Shown here piece by piece: positions 1 through 6,111 of a DNA stretch of 14,388 nt. The notes below the pieces were generated by a model. That model saw only the letters and a list, made by a program, of their open reading frames with translations. It made no database searches and was not told the DNA's origin. Every line of letters begins with the position of its first letter. Position 1 is the first letter of the stretch. The DNA comes from an uncultured Ruminiclostridium sp. Lineage in GTDB: Bacteria; Bacillota; Clostridia; Oscillospirales; Ruminococcaceae. A program made the position numbers and the translations under genes. The stretch is taken from NCBI GenBank assembly GCA_910588335.1, contig CAJUQV010000043.1, positions 1 to 14,388 of the forward strand, written 5' to 3'.

Positions 1-41
1 TGTGAACTAAATTTACGATATTTATTGCACTTTTTCCGATT

Positions 42-305
42 TTGGTAGGTATTTTTTTTGCCGACATTGTGCGGTGTTGCCTTAAATTAAAAGCGGTTCG
101 GAAAGGAGGGAAATTTGTTGTAAGGTCGCATATGTCCGATAAAGCCGTAAAGCGCGAAACTGAAAAACTGAAAGAACAGATTCAGACTATCGAATTTCGA
201 AAAAATACCGAAGATGAAATAAAGCGGATTTATCAATATAATGCAATTGTTTTCGGTATCATCATTTTAAACGACAATATTTTTTCCAAAAATATAAAAC
301 GTTAA
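42..305 (+). CDS. Doubtful hypothetical ORF
   Basis: This frame is open from position 6 and would start at a TTG at 42, giving 87 residues. The first ~25 residues are hydrophobic and the rest is charged and probably helical (lysine- and glutamate-rich, about residues 35-65). No start codon has a well-placed ribosome binding site: the strong AAAGGAGGG at 102-110 is 21 bases upstream of the in-frame ATG at 132. The hydrophobic stretch upstream (FIALFPILVG) recalls a transmembrane helix of ABC permeases of the SsuC/TauC kind, so a decayed permease end is one reading. That is a weak resemblance. I do not recognise a family and doubt that the gene is expressed. Confidence 0.2.
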   Translation: MVGIFFADIVRCCLKLKAVRKGGKFVVRSHMSDKAVKRETEKLKEQIQTIEFRKNTEDEIKRIYQYNAIVFGIIILNDNIFSKNIKR

Positions 306-403
306 GTTTTTATTTTATATGCTGCGAACCCACTCGCAATAAGTATAAACACTATTTTCAAATAATCAATAAAATTTTGCAATCTTTTTAATTGGAGAAT
401 AGT

Positions 404-430
404 ATGAAATTCATCGCTCTTTTGCCGTAA
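404..430 (+). other. Eight-codon ORF in the asnB leader
   Basis: A GGAG at 394-397 precedes an ATG at 404 by six bases. The reading frame MKFIALLP then ends in TAA, about 100 bases before asnB. It could be a leader peptide, a decayed gene start or chance. It has no run of Asn or other regulatory codons, and I see no terminator/antiterminator pair, so an attenuation role is not supported. Confidence 0.2.
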
Positions 431-527
431 TCGGTTCATTGAATACACAGATATCTCTTTCTTTCACCTATTTTTGCCCTACGAATATAATATTAAAGAC
501 CAATACATACAGAAAGGAATGATTTTT

Positions 528-2360
528 ATGTGCGGAATAGCAGGATGGGTAAATTTTGGCGAAAGCATAAAGGATAAAACCAAAATAATGGAGGAGATGA
601 GCAAAGCCCTGTCTCCCAGAGGACCCGATGAAAAAGGTTTTTTTTACAGCGATAACTGTGATATGGCTCATGTGCGCTTAACCATAATCGACCCTGAAAA
701 CGGAAAGCAGCCTATGGTTAAGGAAAACTACACTATCTGCTACAACGGTGAGCTTTACAATACAGGTGAGCTGCAAAAAGAACTTGAAGCACTTGGGTAT
801 AGCTTCGGGGGACATTCGGACACGGAGGTTCTGCTTATTTCCTATTTACAATGGGGCGAAAAGTGCCTTGACAGACTTAACGGAATTTACGCCTTTGCCG
901 TTTGGGACAGCACGAGGAAACGTCTTTTCGCCGCACGGGACAGGGCGGGAGTAAAGCCCTTTTACTACTCTTTTACTTCACGCGGATTTCTCTTCGCTTC
1001 GGAGCCTAAGGCGCTATTTAAGCATCCTGAGGTAAAACCGATAATCGACGGAGAGGGCATTGCCCAAATAATTCTGCTTGGTCCGGCGGTAAAACCGGAC
1101 AGTGGAATTTTCAAGGATATTAAACAGCTTCCGCCCGGATGTTCCATTACTTATGACAAGGGTGTTTTTTCTATGAGCTGCTACTGGCGCCCCACCGCCG
1201 AGCCTCACCGTGAAAGTCCGGAAGAAACGGGGGAAAAACTGTGGTTTCTGATAAATGACAGTATTAAACGCCAGTTGGTGAGCGATGCGCCGCTGTGTAC
1301 CTTTCTTTCCGGAGGACTTGACAGCAGCATTATAAGCGCTGTTGCCGCAAGGGAGTACAAAGAAAAAGGACTGGTGTTAAATACCTACTCCGTAGACTAT
1401 AAAGGAAATAGGGAAAACTTTCACGCATCGCTTTTTCAGCCAGATGAGGACGCTCCGTGGATAGTGAAGATGAGCGAACACATAAGGAGTATGCACACTA
1501 ATGTGGTAATAGATACTCCTGACTTGGCAGAAGCGCTTTATCCGAGCACTTTGGCAAGAGACGCAGCAGGAATGGCCGATGTTGACAGTTCGCTTTATCT
1601 GTTTTGCGGGGAGGTGAGGAAAGGATTTAAGGTGGCGGTTAGTGGGGAGTGCGCCGACGAAATATTTGGTGGTTACCCATGGTTCAGCAACAAAGAAATG
1701 CTGAATCGTCCCGGATTCCCTTGGGCAAGCGCCAATTCCGAGCGCTATTCACTCATACGCGGCGATCTATGCCGCGATATATCTCCCGTCGAATATGTGG
1801 AAAGTCTTGCCAGGCAGACTGCGCAAAAAGCCTCGCAGCTTGACAGCGACACGCCTGAACAGATTAAAATGAGGGAAATGTTTATGCTGAATTTCTATTG
1901 GTTTATGCAGACGCTGCTCACTAGAAAGGACCGTTGTTCTATGGCGCACGGACTTGAAGTGAGAGTTCCCTTCTGTGACCACAGAATAGCACAATATGCC
2001 TATAATATTCCTCCGGAAATAAAGTTTTTGGAGGGCAGAGAAAAGGGCATTGTGCGGCTGGCGTCGGAAAGAATACTGCCAAAAGATGTGGCGTGGCGCA
2101 AAAAGTCACCTTATCCTAAAACACACAATCCCGATTACACAAAGCTTATGCTTGAAAAATTCGGAGCATTGCTGAAAAAAACCGATTGCAGGCTGTTTGA
2201 GATAATGGACGCGAAAAAACTTCGGCAGCTTGAGGAAACCGAAGGAAAAGTCTTCAGTAAGAATTGGTATGGACAGCTTATGGCCACATCACAGATGTTC
2301 GCTTATATGATACAGTTGGAGTATTGGCTTGAACAATATAACGTGGTTATCCAAAAATAG
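528..2360 (+). CDS. asnB: Asparagine synthase (glutamine-hydrolysing)
   Basis: The product makes asparagine from aspartate, glutamine and ATP in the cytoplasm. The frame is open from 474, but the start is set at the ATG at 528. AGAAAGGA at 511-518 lies in front of it, and MCGIAGW then places the class II amidotransferase nucleophile at Cys2 after Met removal. In this 610-residue numbering the glutaminase domain covers about 1-210, with RLTIID near 50, the oxyanion-site YNGE near 72-75 and SDTE near 97. The synthetase domain follows, with the ATP pyrophosphatase loop SGGLDSS at about 261-267, a GECADEIFGGY motif and RKDRCSMAHGLEVRVPF. The length is normal for the AsnB family. It stands alone: the DNA after it is non-coding, and no clear intrinsic terminator is visible. 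All key residues are present, so it should be active. Confidence 0.96.
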   Translation: MCGIAGWVNFGESIKDKTKIMEEMSKALSPRGPDEKGFFYSDNCDMAHVRLTIIDPENGKQPMVKENYTICYNGELYNTGELQKELEALGYSFGGHSDTEVLLISYLQWGEKCLDRLNGIYAFAVWDSTRKRLFAARDRAGVKPFYYSFTSRGFLFASEPKALFKHPEVKPIIDGEGIAQIILLGPAVKPDSGIFKDIKQLPPGCSITYDKGVFSMSCYWRPTAEPHRESPEETGEKLWFLINDSIKRQLVSDAPLCTFLSGGLDSSIISAVAAREYKEKGLVLNTYSVDYKGNRENFHASLFQPDEDAPWIVKMSEHIRSMHTNVVIDTPDLAEALYPSTLARDAAGMADVDSSLYLFCGEVRKGFKVAVSGECADEIFGGYPWFSNKEMLNRPGFPWASANSERYSLIRGDLCRDISPVEYVESLARQTAQKASQLDSDTPEQIKMREMFMLNFYWFMQTLLTRKDRCSMAHGLEVRVPFCDHRIAQYAYNIPPEIKFLEGREKGIVRLASERILPKDVAWRKKSPYPKTHNPDYTKLMLEKFGALLKKTDCRLFEIMDAKKLRQLEETEGKVFSKNWYGQLMATSQMFAYMIQLEYWLEQYNVVIQK

Positions 2361-2770
2361 TTTTTTTAATAAAAGGTGTATATAAAGTTTGTGTAAAAGT
2401 AATTTTTTAATTAAATAAGCTTCTTTGTAAGTATAATTAGGATTTTTCTCTTAATCTCTCACATCCTGCAAGTTGAACGGATATGTGCGGGAAAGGCGTG
2501 AGTGTCAGTTTAGCTTACTGTAATTTGATACGCAAAAAACAGTCAAATAGAAAAGATGGTGAAAAACAGGAAAAATTGCAACAAACACAACGAACTTTTA
2601 TGAATATTGCAACGAACTGGTTCGTTGCAAAAAACAAGACTTGCAAAGCGTTTGTTGACGTGCCTCTACAAAGATTTACCATTTGTTAAAAGATAATGAA
2701 TTACAACAGCAAAATTTACTTAAATTTCCCTTGCCTTACCAAGTTTTTTACGCGAGTTTTTGTACACTTT
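2361..2770. other. AT-rich intergenic stretch without a convincing gene
   Basis: About 400 bases follow asnB with no recognisable gene. A 68-codon frame (2483-2689, +) is open, but it has no plausible ribosome binding site, biased composition and no family resemblance. The only structured item is the palindrome at 2607-2630. AsnB itself ends in AAAAATAG followed by a T run, without a stem. Confidence 0.5.
2607..2630. repeat. Perfect 11-bp inverted repeat, 2-nt centre
   Basis: TTGCAACGAAC, a TG centre, then GTTCGTTGCAA. The arms match perfectly. A 2-nt loop is too tight for a normal RNA hairpin, and the short A run that follows does not make it a terminator on the + strand. Its symmetry is more like a dimer-binding operator or a remnant of a mobile end. 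A partial copy of the half-site (CAACGAAC) lies just upstream at 2588-2595. Confidence 0.5.
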
Positions 2771-2800
2771 GCACAAATAACATTTCTTTAAACACAGCCT
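2771..2800 (-). repeat. Probable IS5-like terminal repeat, outer end at 2800
   Basis: Read on the minus strand this begins AGGCTGTGTTTAAAGAAATG and ends TTTGTGC. It resembles the terminal repeats of IS5-type elements and the sequence at 2825-2857 in opposite orientation. The element it would bound extends towards lower coordinates, but no transposase is seen there. Confidence 0.4.
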
Positions 2801-2824
2801 AATCCCGCAATTTTAAAAGAAAAT

Positions 2825-2857
2825 AAGCTGTATTTAAAAAAACAAAAAGATTTGTGC
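2825..2857 (+). repeat. Probable IS5-like terminal repeat beside a transposase tail
   Basis: The + strand reads AAGCTGTATTTAAA and ends TTTGTGC. That matches the general pattern of the 2771-2800 repeat (GCTGTRTTTAAA...ATTTGTGC). Its interior side runs directly into the stop codon of the transposase fragment at 2857-2946, which is where the 3'-side inverted repeat of such an element should lie. Confidence 0.45.
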
Positions 2858-2946
2858 TACATTAACAAAATGTGGATATAAGCAAGATAAATAAAGCCGA
2901 TAAAGGATGAGTCAAGTTTGTCGTAACGTGTGGCAATTTTGCAAAA
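2857..2946 (-). pseudogene. IS5-family transposase, C-terminal remnant
   Basis: On the minus strand the sequence encodes KIATRYDKLDSSFIGFIYLA, a few more residues and a TAG stop. This matches the conserved C-terminal end of IS5-type DDE transposases, where an IATRYDKLxxSFxxFxxLA segment closes the protein (family knowledge). Only about 29 residues remain. The frame is closed just upstream by TGA and TAA, so the catalytic core is gone. The adjacent terminal repeat at 2825-2857 supports this being the 3' end of an old insertion. Confidence 0.65.
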
Positions 2947-2952
2947 TCATTT

Positions 2953-3165
2953 TTATTTTTTGAAAAAAATCAACAAAGTGACTCTTTTTATAAACCCGCT
3001 AATCACAAAACCATTGTTCAAAATCGCAAGATCTGGGTGTGATAGATTCAGACGAATAATTTCCCGGTTTTCCTTTTTCAAATTTTGAATTTCATCCTTT
3101 AATCCGTTGTCCCTATGCGCTAAAACTTCCCAATCTTCAAAAATCTCCGAAATGTACTCAATCAT
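2953..3165 (-). CDS. Hypothetical 70-residue protein
   Basis: The ATG at 3165 follows AAGGGAT at a reasonable distance, and the frame encodes 70 residues. The N-terminal half is acidic (IEYISEIFEDWE), followed by a lysine/glutamate-rich, probably coiled-coil stretch (about 22-37) and a more hydrophobic C-terminus. The product matches no family I recognise. It lies in the same frame as, and directly upstream of, the transposase tail, separated by two stops (TAA, TGA), so its last residues may come from a rearrangement junction. It sits among decayed mobile DNA and could be a fragment of a cargo gene or a chance ORF. Confidence 0.3.
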   Translation of the reverse strand: MIEYISEIFEDWEVLAHRDNGLKDEIQNLKKENREIIRLNLSHPDLAILNNGFVISGFIKRVTLLIFFKK

Positions 3166-3346
3166 TTTTTAATATCCCTTTGCCGTTTGGAAAGCTTTTT
3201 AATTTGATCGCTTTTTCTTTTTTTAGGAATTAACAGCTTCAAGAATCATCAGGTGCTGATATGTAAAACTGCCGCTGTATTTTAACATTACCTATCTGCT
3301 CCGCCAAAGAGCATCAAAGGGAGCATCGTCAAGGAAAAAACATTAT

Positions 3347-3466
3347 CTATGCTACATTATGATACAAATCATTTATAGTGTTTTGACGGGTACCTATGAC
3401 CTCTGATAACTTGGATTGGGTAAGCCGCAGCTCGACCAGCTTACTGGATAATGTAATTCTTATCAT
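3347..3466 (-). pseudogene. Truncated XRE/Cro-type helix-turn-helix regulator
   Basis: The ATG at 3466 is preceded by AAAGGA at a normal spacing. The 39-residue frame starts MIRITLSSKLVELRLTQSKL and continues through SEVIGTRQNTINDLYHNVA to a TAG. This is the helix 1 to helix 3 part of the small Cro/C1-type regulators common in Firmicutes. TQSKLSEVIGTRQNTINDLY forms the HTH, with the recognition helix around residues 26-35. Intact members run to about 65-75 residues and add a segment on the pattern DLxRICxxLxCxxxDLL, which is missing here. The stop therefore truncates the fold after the HTH. The downstream sequence has no clear continuation in any frame, so a rearrangement is as likely as a point mutation. 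Confidence 0.6.
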
Positions 3467-3574
3467 TTTCAGCATTCCTTTGTTTAACTTTACCGTATAT
3501 TGAAAATTAATCTGTTATTTGTTGAGAATAATCATTATTTGATATTTTAATAAAAAGCCTGTGGTTTTTGTGTT

Positions 3575-3618
3575 TGATATAATCCCCTTAGAGTAGACAC
3601 ACGAAAAAACAAAAATTT
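3575..3618 (+). repeat. IS3 element left inverted repeat
   Basis: This pairs with 5356-5398. The shared core is AGTAGACA followed by CAC and an A-rich tract, with small gaps. An outward GTT (3572-3574) matches the base triplet after the right end. Confidence 0.8.
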
Positions 3619-3662
3619 CGTGATACAGTAAGGGGGTTATTTTAATGTAAAGGAAAAACAAA

Positions 3663-4310
3663 TTGACAGATGAGCAGCGAGTTAAGGCGGTACAAGAATA
3701 TTTAGCGGGTAATGGGAGCTACGGACATATAGCAAGAAAATATGGCATAGCGTACCAATCACTGACCGAGATGGTTCTGGGAGCGAGAACAGAAGGAATA
3801 GACAGTATTAAGAGTGGAAAAAACAGGAAATACTCAGCCGAAACTCGAAATAACGCTGTACTCGACTACATATCAGGAAAAGGAAGTCAGGCAGAAATAT
3901 GTTCAAAGTATAGGATCAAGAGCAAAAGTATTCTCCGCAAATGGATTTCATGGTATAATAGTGGTAAAGACTTTAAAGAGCGAAGTCGCTCGGAAAGAGG
4001 AGTTACCATGAATAAGGGCAGAAAAACGACCTTGGAAGAAAGAGCAGAAATAGTTGCGTTTTGCATCGCGAACGGCAAGGATTACGAATTGGCAGCGGAG
4101 AAATACGGCGTATCATATCAGCAGGTCTATTCGTGGGTACATAAGTATGAAGCAAAAGGAACAGACGGATTGACAGACCGCAGAGGAAAAACAAAGCCTG
4201 AAGAGAAACTGACGGAAACGGACAAGCTTCGTATGGAAAACAAGATATTGCAGGCAAAAATTAAGGATCGGGAAATGGAGATTGCAATATTAAAAAACTC
4301 AGGGAATTGA
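3663..4310 (+). CDS. IS3-family transposase OrfA (helix-turn-helix protein)
   Basis: The protein binds the element's ends and partners OrfB in transposition. The frame starts at TTG 3663 behind AAAGGA at 3650-3655. It has 215 residues, with three successive helix-turn-helix units at about 4-40, 60-100 and 125-165 (each with a GxGS/GxxY...KYG-type turn and a WxxxY/W helix). A leucine/isoleucine-spaced coiled coil at about 183-211 serves dimerisation. The protein ends ILKNSGN at TGA 4308. The family normally ends on a pattern like LKKLxELExx. That sequence (KKLRELRGGCR) is found here in the -1 frame after an AAAAAA run at 4292-4297, and its TGA at 4325-4327 overlaps the orfB start as GTGA. This copy may therefore have lost one A, or the A-AAA-AAC heptamer may act as a -1 slippery site. 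Confidence 0.85.
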   Translation: MTDEQRVKAVQEYLAGNGSYGHIARKYGIAYQSLTEMVLGARTEGIDSIKSGKNRKYSAETRNNAVLDYISGKGSQAEICSKYRIKSKSILRKWISWYNSGKDFKERSRSERGVTMNKGRKTTLEERAEIVAFCIANGKDYELAAEKYGVSYQQVYSWVHKYEAKGTDGLTDRRGKTKPEEKLTETDKLRMENKILQAKIKDREMEIAILKNSGN

Positions 4311-4323
4311 GAGGGGGTTGTCG

Positions 4324-5217
4324 GTGAGCGAAGTTCGGCAAGAAGATCAATACCGGGCGATAAAATATTTAAATGAGACGGAGAAATATCCGATCATAAA
4401 ACTGTGCAATGTCATTCATATTGCACGTTCAACTTATTACAAATGGCTTAAAAGAACACCGAGCCGAAGACAACAGATCAACGAACAGGTCGTGGAATGG
4501 ATAAAACAACATTATGAAGAAACAAACGGAATATTGGGCTATCGGCAAATGACCATTACGATCAATCGGGAGCATAACGTACATTACAACAAAAAGCGGA
4601 TCTATAGACTGATGCAGCTTATTCACTTAAAATCCGTAACACAGATCAAGAAGAAAAAGTACATACCATCAGTGCCGGAAATTACCGCAGAAAATGTGCT
4701 GAACAGAGATTTTCACGCGGACGCACCGAACGAGAAGTGGCTGACCGATGTAACCGAATTCAAATATTATGACGGCTCTGTTGTTAAAAAGCTGCATCTT
4801 AGCGCGATACTTGATATTTATGATCGGCGTATTGTTGCCTATAAGAGCGGGGAAAGCAATAATAATGAGCTTGTATTTTCTACATTGGATGAAGCAGTTG
4901 CTTTGAATCCAAACGCGCATCCATTGTTCCATAGCGACCGAGGATTTCAGCACACCAACAAAGCTTTTCATCAGAGACTCGTTAATTCCGGTATGAGGCA
5001 GAGTATGTCCAGGGTAGGCAGATGTATTGATAACGGACTAATGGAGGGCTATTGGGGCATTCTCAAATCGGAGATGTATTACCACAAAAAATTCACTTTC
5101 AAAGCAGAATTAGTCGAGGCAATTTAAGCTTATATAGCCTACTACAACACCAAGCGCTATCAATTCAGATTGCACTGCATGACGCCAATGGAGTATCACA
5201 AGGCATATGTAGTGTAG
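4324..5217 (+). pseudogene. IS3-family transposase OrfB, interrupted by an internal stop
   Basis: This is the DDE integrase-like catalytic subunit (rve fold). The preferred start is GTG 4324, six bases after the strong GAGAGGGGG at 4309-4317. A TTG at 4318 is in frame but touches the ribosome binding site. An N-terminal HTH_21-like region (GILGYRQMTITI, about 69-80) precedes the catalytic core. The acidic triad is Asp142 (TDVTEF), Asp205 (HSDRG) and Glu241 (DNGLMEGYWG), spaced D-35-E. The frame stops at TAA 5125-5127, after ELVEAI. It is then open in the same frame for 29 residues that carry the usual IS3 C-terminus (YYNTKRYQ, MTPMEYH) to TAG 5215. One substitution, such as GAA to TAA, explains the break. 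All catalytic residues lie before it, so some activity of the shortened protein cannot be excluded. Confidence 0.88.
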
Positions 5218-5224
5218 AATAACT

Positions 5225-5306
5225 GGCAAAATTTCCGTGGTATCCCCTCGCAGTGAGGAGTGAAGCGACGAACGGAGAAGGGATACCACGATTAATAGGC
5301 AAAATT
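5225..5306. repeat. Long-loop hairpin flanked by 9-bp direct repeats
   Basis: CGTGGTATCCC at 5236-5246 pairs perfectly with GGGATACCACG at 5280-5290, around a 33-base purine-rich loop. GGCAAAATT occurs on both sides, at 5225-5233 and 5298-5306. The block lies inside the IS3 element between orfB and its right end, and accounts for much of the unusually long non-coding tail. It may be a small inserted module or part of the IS itself. It has no T run, so a terminator is unlikely. Confidence 0.6.
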
Positions 5307-5355
5307 ACAGCAGCCTACACAATTTGCACAGACTGCTTTTGGTTATTTCGAAGAA

Positions 5356-5398
5356 TTTTTTCGTTTTTTGTGCTGTCTACTTGACAGGGGGCATGTCA
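5356..5398 (-). repeat. IS3 element right inverted repeat
   Basis: This is the counterpart of 3575-3618. Its outer edge on the + strand is ATGTCA at 5393-5398, followed by GTT. Confidence 0.8.
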
Positions 5399-5439
5399 GT
5401 TAAAGCACAGGTTTTTGTTATATTTTTATATCTATAACA

Positions 5440-5468
5440 AACACCGCCTATAAAAATAAGGTGGTGTT
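5440..5468. repeat. Hairpin between the IS and ssrA
   Basis: AACACCGCCT and AGGTGGTGTT form a 10-bp stem with one G-U-type pair around a 9-base AT loop. The outer TATA sequences extend it imperfectly. There is no strong T run on either side. It lies just outside the IS3 element in a gene-free stretch. Confidence 0.5.
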
Positions 5469-5554
5469 CGTATAAGAAATCAATGTTTTATCGTTACCAA
5501 AAGATTTTTGATAAAAAGGTAAAAAATTACAGCCGGCTTTCTTGAAGTCCTCCT

Positions 5555-5618
5555 CCCGTATTTTTCGTTTTTGCGAAGTAAAATGAATTTCCTTAAGGGA
5601 AATTCAAGAAAAATCGGG
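5555..5618. repeat. Nested inverted-repeat block
   Basis: The outer arms CCCGTATTTTTC and GAAAAATCGGG pair with one bulged base. The inner arms GAATTTCC (5585-5592) and GGAAATTC (5598-5605) pair perfectly around 5 bases. A GC-richer stretch follows (5619-5665). No coding potential is seen from 5399 to 5717. The whole may be a remnant of a small non-autonomous element, or structured DNA downstream of ssrA. Confidence 0.45.
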
Positions 5619-5668
5619 ACTGAAACGAGCTGAGGGCAAGACGAAGTCGCAGCCCGAAGCCGTTTCCC

Positions 5669-5713
5669 ATTTGAAAAATCGTCCTCGGCTTTGCCGAGGA
5701 CGATTTTTCAAAT
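5669..5713. terminator. 21-bp perfect stem after ssrA, bidirectional terminator-like
   Basis: Two perfectly complementary 21-base arms (5669-5689 and 5693-5713) flank a 3-base loop. The core is TCGTCCTCGGC/GCCGAGGACGA and the bases are A/T-rich on both sides. It begins five bases past the CCA end of ssrA on the minus strand. The T stretch lies inside the arm rather than after it. With that position it is the best candidate for the ssrA terminator, although its length and symmetry are unusual. Confidence 0.7.
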
Positions 5714-5717
5714 GATG

Positions 5718-6070
5718 TGGTGGAACCGGCGAGAGTCGAACTCGCGTCCGAAAGCCAATCCGCTCACATTTCTACATGCTTAGTTTATCTACTTGAATTT
5801 CCTTTCTGTGCTCCGGTAAACAGGATCACAAATCGGTAGCCCTTTAATGCATTATCGGGTACAAGGCTCTTACCGATAACGTTCACTGCTCATCGACGCC
5901 CGTAACTTAAGCCGCAGTACTCTCAAGCAGGACGGCAGCCGCACTTAGGCAGCTACAAGTTCAGATCTATTATCTGCGTTTAATTTTAAAGTTACCCATT
6001 ATTAAAGAGTTTAGGAGAACTCTGCATGCTTAGCAAGGTTCACAGCCCCCGTCGAAACCTTTACGGTCCC
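5718..6070 (-). ncRNA. ssrA: tmRNA (transfer-messenger RNA)
   Basis: This RNA rescues stalled ribosomes with SmpB and adds a degradation tag to the unfinished protein. The 5' end GGGACCG pairs over seven bases with CGGTTCC in the 3' end, which finishes in an encoded A-CCA at 5718-5721. The T arm carries GTTCGACTC, and the 5' part has the hallmark GGTTTCGACGGGGGCTGTGAA. At 353 nt the length is normal for a one-piece tmRNA. The tag frame lies at 5945-5977. The gene has its own strong promoter and a stem-loop after its end, so it is probably monocistronic. It is followed by a repeat-rich stretch and the IS3 element, and tmRNA genes are frequent integration sites, but no integrase lies here. Confidence 0.95.
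5945..5977 (-). other. tmRNA tag reading frame ADNRSELVAA
   Basis: Within ssrA, GCA at 5975-5977 opens a frame that encodes ADNRSELVAA and ends in TAA at 5945-5947. The AA C-terminus fits the protease signal of tag peptides, which most often end LAA. Here the third-last residue is Val. GCA as the resume codon is inferred from family habit; a start one or more codons upstream (AAC GCA) is possible. Confidence 0.75.
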
Positions 6071-6082
6071 ATTTTTATTTAT

Positions 6083-6111
6083 ATTATACACCTTGGAAGC
6101 GGTATTGTCAA
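6083..6111 (-). promoter_or_regulatory. ssrA promoter, consensus sigma-70/SigA type
   Basis: On the minus strand TTGACA (6106-6111), a 17-base spacer and TATAAT (6083-6088) match the consensus exactly. The mature tmRNA 5' end lies 12 bases past the -10 box, so a short 5' leader removed by RNase P is expected. Confidence 0.9.

Larger units (their letters stand above)
3575..5398 (+). mobile_element. IS3-family insertion sequence, probably inactive copy
   Basis: The element is bounded by imperfect inverted repeats that start with TGA. The left end reads TGATATAATCCCCTTAGAGT and continues AGACACACGAAAAAAC. The right end, read inward on the minus strand, starts TGACATGCCCCCTGTCAAGT and continues AGACAGCACAAAAAAC. 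A 3-bp GTT lies directly outside both ends (3572-3574 and 5399-5401), as expected for an IS3-family target duplication. Inside are orfA (HTH regulator/DNA binding) and orfB (DDE integrase core) on the + strand. At 1824 bp it is longer than most IS3 members, because orfA carries three HTH units and about 180 bp of non-coding DNA follow orfB. Two lesions are visible: an apparent frameshift at the end of orfA and an internal stop in orfB. Confidence 0.88.

Noticed and set aside
2483..2689. 68-codon ORF starting MCGKG, briefly resembling an amidotransferase start like asnB
   Set aside because: Only the first three residues match, the rest is not GATase-like, and there is no ribosome binding site. 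Coincidence.
3520..3545. GAATAATCATTATTTGAT as a possible Fur box
   Set aside because: By eye only about 13 of 19 consensus positions match, in very AT-rich DNA and with no iron-related gene next to it.
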